From CAZBEJ01 sp964521305 (GTDB lineage Bacteria > Patescibacteriota > Microgenomatia > UBA1406 > GWC2-37-13): DNA of 8,788 nt. Location of the stretch: positions 1-8,788 of the forward strand of contig CAZFQZ010000032.1 in NCBI GenBank assembly GCA_964521305.1, written 5' to 3'. The translations under genes and the position numbers were made by a program. The notes under the pieces are model-generated. The model saw nothing but the letters and a program-made list of their open reading frames with translations. It was not told where the DNA came from and ran no database searches. This document shows, one piece after another, positions 5,770-8,788 of this stretch (position 1 is its first letter; the number at the start of each line of letters is the position of its first letter).

Positions 5770-6516
5770 ATGTCAGGACATTCAAAATGGGCCAATATCA
5801 AACGCCAGAAACAGGCAAATGATCTGGTGCGCGGTAACGTATTTTCCAAACTCTCGCGGATGATAACGCTTGCGGTTCTGGAGGGCGGCGGCATCACGGA
5901 TGTCGAACATAACATCAAACTCCGGCTGGCGGTGGAAAAAGCGCACCAATCCAATATGCCGAAAGAAAACATTAAGCGTGCGATCGAAAAAGGCACGGGT
6001 CCGGATAGATCGCAACTCAAAGAGATTACATACGAAGCGTTCGGGCCGGCGAGCGTCGGATTGATTATTTTAGCCACTACGGATAATCAAAACAGGACAT
6101 TGACGGAAATGCGCAACATACTTGAACGACATGAGGGAAAAATGGCAAGCCAAGGCTCGGTTTCGTACCTTTTTCGCAGGTGCGGCGTCGTAGTGTTTGA
6201 CCGGAAAAAGGTTGATGAGGAAAAGGTGTTCGGATTTTCCGAAGAACTGCAAGCGTTCGACATCGACGAAGACGAAACGCACTTTTCCGTCTATATATCA
6301 TTCGAAAATCTCGGCAGGATAAAGAATCATTTAAACGGATTGATATACGAAACCGCGGAGATCGATTATAAACCGATTTCGCTCATCCCGATCGCGGACG
6401 AACAGACGAGCAAAAAAATCATTACGCTCGTCAACATGCTTGAAGTTGACGACGAAATCCAGAAAGTGTTTACCAATGCAGACATACCGGAACACTATTT
6501 GACCAATGCTTCATGA
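5770..6516 (+). CDS. yebC: YebC/PmpR family protein
   Basis: The 248-residue product starts with the family's hallmark SGHSKWANIK (2-11), which fixes the start codon. The family length is about 240-250. A helical first domain (about 1-75) carries KLSRMITLAV and NMPKENIKRAIEKG (around 60-77), the latter a conserved YebC segment. The other two domains follow, with YEAFGPASVG and the GKMASQGSVSYLF segment characteristic of the family. YebC proteins were long annotated as DNA-binding regulators; more recent work on the family links them to the ribosome and relief of stalling at proline-rich stretches. Which role applies here cannot be read from sequence. Only a weak GAAG sits before the ATG. The 3' end overlaps the next gene by ATGA (6513-6516), which implies translational coupling. 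Confidence 0.95.
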   Translation: MSGHSKWANIKRQKQANDLVRGNVFSKLSRMITLAVLEGGGITDVEHNIKLRLAVEKAHQSNMPKENIKRAIEKGTGPDRSQLKEITYEAFGPASVGLIILATTDNQNRTLTEMRNILERHEGKMASQGSVSYLFRRCGVVVFDRKKVDEEKVFGFSEELQAFDIDEDETHFSVYISFENLGRIKNHLNGLIYETAEIDYKPISLIPIADEQTSKKIITLVNMLEVDDEIQKVFTNADIPEHYLTNAS

Positions 6517-7319
6517 TACATACCCTTTTTGACACCATACGGAAAAAGATTGCCAAGATCGAGAAACGGTTTCGGTTCGCGATCAGCACGTTTATCCTGG
6601 TGGCGTTCATGTTGCTCGCGAGTTTTTTCTCGTTCGACAAGGCATTCATTTTTTTGCCGGTTCTCATCATTTTGAGCTACCTCCTGACGTATTTCTCGCT
6701 TCTTGAAGGTATTGAGAAAATAGGGTGGTTTGGGCTCTTCTTCATGCCGGTCGCAGTGACCATTTCGTGGTATTTATTTTATTATCTGTTTCCCGTGCGG
6801 TGGATAACGCGTTTTCCTTTTGTTTTACTGTACGGCATTTCCATTTATGCGACATTCCTGAGTTCAAATATTTTCAACGTTGGGGTAGAGAAGAATCTTC
6901 AGTTATATCGCGCGGCATTCTCGGTGAATTTCTTTTATCATGCGCTTACCATGTTCTTTTTCCTTAATATATTGTTTTCCCTGCAGCAGTTTTTTATCGT
7001 CAATGCGTTGGCGGCGGGGATTATGGGTCTGGTATTCGGCGTGCAGCTTCTGTGGACAATCAGGCTGAAAAAATATCTGGATAAAGAAGTACTCCGGTAT
7101 GCGTTATTTGTGGCGCTTGTCTTATTCCAGGCAGCTTTGATTATTTCGCTCCTTCCGCTGCAATCCTCGGTCTATGCCTTGTTCATAACCGCTACGTACT
7201 ACAGCTTGACCGGCCTAATCCATCATTTCATAGATCAACGGCTGTTCAAGGAAACGGTCCGTGAATATATCGTGGTGTGGGTATTTGTTCTCGTCATTAC
7301 GCTTTTTGCGATGGGATGA
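6513..7319 (+). CDS. Polytopic membrane protein of unknown function, coupled to yebC
   Basis: The 268-residue product begins with a short basic amphipathic segment (1-22, many K/R) and then has about eight or nine hydrophobic helices: roughly 22-42, 46-66, 72-94, 100-120, 138-160, 162-182, 192-215, 217-238 and 250-267. No enzyme motif stands out. Polar or charged residues between helices include GVEKNLQLYRAAFSVNF (around 124-140), a likely functional loop, and the pair HH before FIDQRLFKE (about 236). The ATG overlaps the yebC stop (ATGA), so its translation probably depends on ribosomes finishing yebC. I do not recognise the family. The regular helix pattern and balanced codon use support a real gene. 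It may be a lineage-specific CPR membrane protein; no function is proposed. Confidence 0.75.
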   Translation: MIHTLFDTIRKKIAKIEKRFRFAISTFILVAFMLLASFFSFDKAFIFLPVLIILSYLLTYFSLLEGIEKIGWFGLFFMPVAVTISWYLFYYLFPVRWITRFPFVLLYGISIYATFLSSNIFNVGVEKNLQLYRAAFSVNFFYHALTMFFFLNILFSLQQFFIVNALAAGIMGLVFGVQLLWTIRLKKYLDKEVLRYALFVALVLFQAALIISLLPLQSSVYALFITATYYSLTGLIHHFIDQRLFKETVREYIVVWVFVLVITLFAMG

Positions 7320-7341
7320 AAAATGGCATGAACACGGGGAG

Positions 7342-7383
7342 GAGGTAGAGAAGAGGGAAGAGGGGAAACGGGAATGGACGGAC
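7342..7383. repeat. Purine-rich block with loose 7-base period
   Basis: Read in sevens, this block gives GAGGTAG, AGAAGAG, GGAAGAG, then GGGAAAC, GGGAATG and GACGGAC. The period is visible in the middle units, but a strand so rich in G and A will show weak periodicity by chance. No opposing arm is found nearby, unlike the arrays in the other gaps. Confidence 0.3.
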
Positions 7384-7438
7384 GTGAGAAATACTATAGG
7401 TTACAGACGTGAATAATATATCCTATAATTAATAATTA

Positions 7439-7705
7439 CTATAAGTCATATAAATCAAAAACGTGAGTGCATTGATTTGAATCACTTAGCACAACTTCCC
7501 GACGAGTGATGAAAATAGCCTCAATATCTATGGTATTAGCTATTACTACGCTCCAAACATGATTCAGTGACGCGTGTGGATAAGTATTGGTATTGACGAC
7601 TATCCATCGGTCATTTAGCCTTGAAAGTAATACTTTAGAGCAAATAAATAGTCTAAATATAACGAAAGCCTGATGTGCGGAAGGGAGTACCGAAGAAGTG
7701 ACCAT
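7439..7705 (-). CDS. Doubtful 88-residue ORF
   Basis: This open frame starts at an ATG immediately preceded by an in-frame TAA. Its product is not recognised. The N-terminal third (to about residue 34) is hydrophobic; the rest (RWIVVNTNTYPH and onward) has a plausible globular look with W, H and D/E residues and alternating beta-like segments. Against it, the lysine content is unusually low (one Lys) for this genome, there is no Shine-Dalgarno site or clear promoter, and it lies alone in a gene-poor stretch. It could be a small hypothetical gene, the C-terminal remnant of a degraded one, or chance. Confidence 0.25.
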   Translation of the reverse strand: MVTSSVLPSAHQAFVIFRLFICSKVLLSRLNDRWIVVNTNTYPHASLNHVWSVVIANTIDIEAIFITRREVVLSDSNQCTHVFDLYDL

Positions 7706-7880
7706 TTATGTGTCGAATTCAGAGAATTACCAAGAATAATAAGAATGAGGAAAACAATCATTATGAATGAATAAGGAAGAAGAGAGGTTCGTTGGTTCTC
7801 CGATAATGATATATGAAAAAACGCCGAATACGGGCCGAGGAAAATAAGCGGACAGAGACCGGAGAGAAACCAGGTATATA

Positions 7881-7908
7881 ACGTCGTAAATTGTATCTTT
7901 TACGACGT
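7881..7908. other. Perfect 10-base-pair inverted repeat (hairpin or operator)
   Basis: acgtcgtaaa (7881-7890) is followed after an 8-base loop (7891-7898) by its exact reverse complement tttacgacgt (7899-7908). Neither strand has a T-run after the stem, so an intrinsic terminator is unlikely. It could be the stem of a non-coding RNA, an operator for a dimeric regulator, or a recombination or binding site. It lies about 280 bases before the deacetylase gene. Confidence 0.6.
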
Positions 7909-8086
7909 CAACCGAGGCTGCCGGAAGAGGAGGGGTGTTTTCAAATCAAAGATGGAAACTGGAAAAATTAAAATTATTATGTTCTTTATATGGAATATTA
8001 ATTTATTATTTATCGCATACTTATCCTCCAATCTTTCCAGGTACCTTTTCAGGGTTTTTATGGATAGGTTTTGCAGGCTAATTACG

Positions 8087-8116
8087 TTGATTTATGCCAT
8101 TATTATGCTCTATACT
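8087..8116 (+). promoter_or_regulatory. Candidate upstream promoter of the deacetylase
   Basis: TTGATT (8087-8092) and TATACT (8111-8116) are 18 bases apart. Transcription would start about 8123, which is compatible with translation from the in-frame ATG at 8128 or 8131, or with a 60-base leader before the ATG at 8185. Confidence 0.4.
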
Positions 8117-8168
8117 CTTTCCCATCCATGATGTTCTCCGTTTTTTTGTCCATGGGGTATAGGATTTG

Positions 8169-8177
8169 TGCTAGAAT
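8169..8177 (+). promoter_or_regulatory. Extended -10 box directly before the deacetylase start
   Basis: TGCTAGAAT is an extended -10 element (TGn plus TAGAAT, one mismatch from TATAAT). Its end lies 7 bases before the ATG at 8185, so transcription would begin at or next to the A of the start codon. A TATAAT at 8179-8184 abuts the ATG but is too close to serve that start. Confidence 0.4.
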
Positions 8178-8184
8178 ATATAAT

Positions 8185-8788
8185 ATGCTTGCTAGGTTAT
8201 TTAAACAGTGCAAACTATCTCATTTCCTTTTTTTTGTAGCCGGTTCTATAGCTGCGGTTGTTGTAGGAATGATCGTATTTGGTATTGTACCCGGAATGCG
8301 GTATATGTATGATTGGCAAATACGGAAAAAAAACGTATCGGTTGGGCCGTACTATGAGCAAAAAACTTTTCAGGTCCCTGAAGATGTCAAATCATCGACA
8401 GAGGAAGCTGCTATTGTTTCGCAGCCAATAAAAATACCGATCATCATGTATCACTATGTGGAGTATGTGAAAGACATTAAAGACATCATCAGAATCAAGC
8501 TGGACATCAATCCGGCGATTTTTGAGGCAGAACTCAAGGCTCTGCACGATAACCATTACACGACATATTTTGTAAGGGATGTGCCGGATATCCTGAGCGG
8601 CAAGATTGTTCCGTCGACCAATACGATTGTTTTGACCTTTGACGACGGGTATGAGGATTTCTACATCGACGTATTTCCGCTCCTGAAAAAATACCAGATG
8701 AAGGCAACGGCATATATTATCTACGATTTTATCGGCAGGAAAGGATTTATGACCAAGGATCAGATTAAGGAGATTGCAGAGAGTGGAT
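8185..8788 (+). CDS. Membrane-anchored polysaccharide deacetylase (NodB/CE4), partial (3' end outside window)
   Basis: The first 201 codons of the gene are present. A basic N-terminus (R4, K7, K10) is followed by a membrane anchor (about 14-36), a linker (40-80), and the start of a NodB-homology domain. Typical marks are IPIIMYHYV (84-92) and the first catalytic motif TFDDG (151-155), whose aspartates supply the base and a metal ligand in CE4 enzymes. The histidine motif HxxxH[ST] lies beyond the edge, so completeness of the active site cannot be judged. The enzyme would remove acetyl groups from N-acetyl sugars of peptidoglycan or an exopolysaccharide outside the membrane. The start is uncertain: the frame is open back to 8068, with in-frame ATGs at 8128, 8131 and 8152. 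I chose 8185 because of the extended -10 box before it and the compact signal anchor. No Shine-Dalgarno motif precedes any candidate. Confidence 0.85.
   Translation, partial: MLARLFKQCKLSHFLFFVAGSIAAVVVGMIVFGIVPGMRYMYDWQIRKKNVSVGPYYEQKTFQVPEDVKSSTEEAAIVSQPIKIPIIMYHYVEYVKDIKDIIRIKLDINPAIFEAELKALHDNHYTTYFVRDVPDILSGKIVPSTNTIVLTFDDGYEDFYIDVFPLLKKYQMKATAYIIYDFIGRKGFMTKDQIKEIAESG

Larger units (their letters stand above)
7320..8184. other. Long stretch almost free of genes
   Basis: These 865 bases are the only large non-coding region in a window that is otherwise tightly packed. All frames are broken by frequent stops. Contents from left to right are a purine-rich block with loose 7-base period (7342-7383), a direct repeat gacgtga at 7381 and 7406, one doubtful 88-codon minus-strand ORF (7439-7705), an AG-rich segment (about 7740-7870), a strong 10-base-pair hairpin (7881-7908), and an AT-rich run up to the deacetylase promoter. 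I see no tRNA, no rRNA and no known ncRNA signature. It could hold an unrecognised structured RNA or the remains of a lost gene. Confidence 0.6.

Noticed and set aside
7395..7427. TATAGG...CCTATA inverted repeat as a terminator after the membrane-protein gene
   Set aside because: Only six AT-rich pairs close a 21-base loop and no T-run follows.
7780..7806. GGTTCG with flanking GAGAG/TTCTC, resembling a tRNA T-arm
   Set aside because: The stem does not pair properly around a 7-base TTCRANY loop, and no acceptor, D or anticodon arms are found upstream.
7813..7881. 22-codon frame starting MKKRRIRAEE
   Set aside because: It is too short and has no start signals; the charged composition follows from the purine-rich strand.
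7979..8131. 50-codon plus-strand frame with a hydrophobic product just before the deacetylase
   Set aside because: It lies in AT-rich DNA with no ribosome-binding site or domain, and overlaps a candidate promoter. The hydrophobic composition is expected from T-rich sequence.

Overview
The window looks like part of a Patescibacteria (CPR) chromosome, most likely of the Microgenomates type. This is inferred from gene content and style, not from a database search. Genes are compact, several overlap or nearly touch, and most starts lack a Shine-Dalgarno motif. The recognisable proteins are divergent members of bacterial families: Lgt, a DksA/TraR zinc finger, a Kef-type antiporter, a LytR_C protein, YebC, a GT-C glycosyltransferase and a NodB deacetylase. 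TGA is used as a stop (lgt, the DksA-like gene, the LytR_C gene, yebC), so the genetic code with TGA as glycine is not in use here.

Layout. 1-723 (minus): 5' part of a multi-membrane GT-C glycosyltransferase that runs off the left edge. 724-806: divergent intergenic region. 807-1959 (plus): lgt overlapping a DksA/TraR-type zinc-finger gene by 86 bases in another frame. 1960-2061: repeat-bearing gap. 2062-4854 (plus): a probable operon of a K+/H+ antiporter with an NAD-binding RCK domain, a membrane-anchored LytR_C protein, and a 55-residue one-helix membrane protein. 4859-5656 (minus): a convergent TPR protein with an acidic tail. 5657-5769: a second divergent region. 5770-7319 (plus): yebC, coupled by an ATGA overlap to an unrecognised polytopic membrane protein. 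7320-8184: a long, nearly gene-free stretch with a strong hairpin and one doubtful ORF. 8185 to the right edge (plus): 5' part of a membrane-anchored polysaccharide deacetylase.

Functionally the window is mostly cell envelope: glycosyl transfer, lipoprotein lipidation, ion exchange, wall-associated LytR_C, and polysaccharide deacetylation. Two regulators of gene expression sit among these genes, the DksA-like protein and YebC.

The most unusual signal is between genes. Three of the gaps each hold short degenerate tandem arrays with a strict 7- or 8-base period, arranged as two arms pointing in opposite directions. Each gap uses a different unit 'word' (CMATWTAR, GAWRRWA, GTTATAC), and in the first gap both arms run in phase into the start codons of the two divergent genes. 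A fourth heptamer array lies inside the glycosyltransferase coding sequence and encodes part of a membrane helix. A second recurring signal is a -10 box placed only about 7 to 12 bases before the ATG, which suggests leaderless or very short-leader mRNAs.
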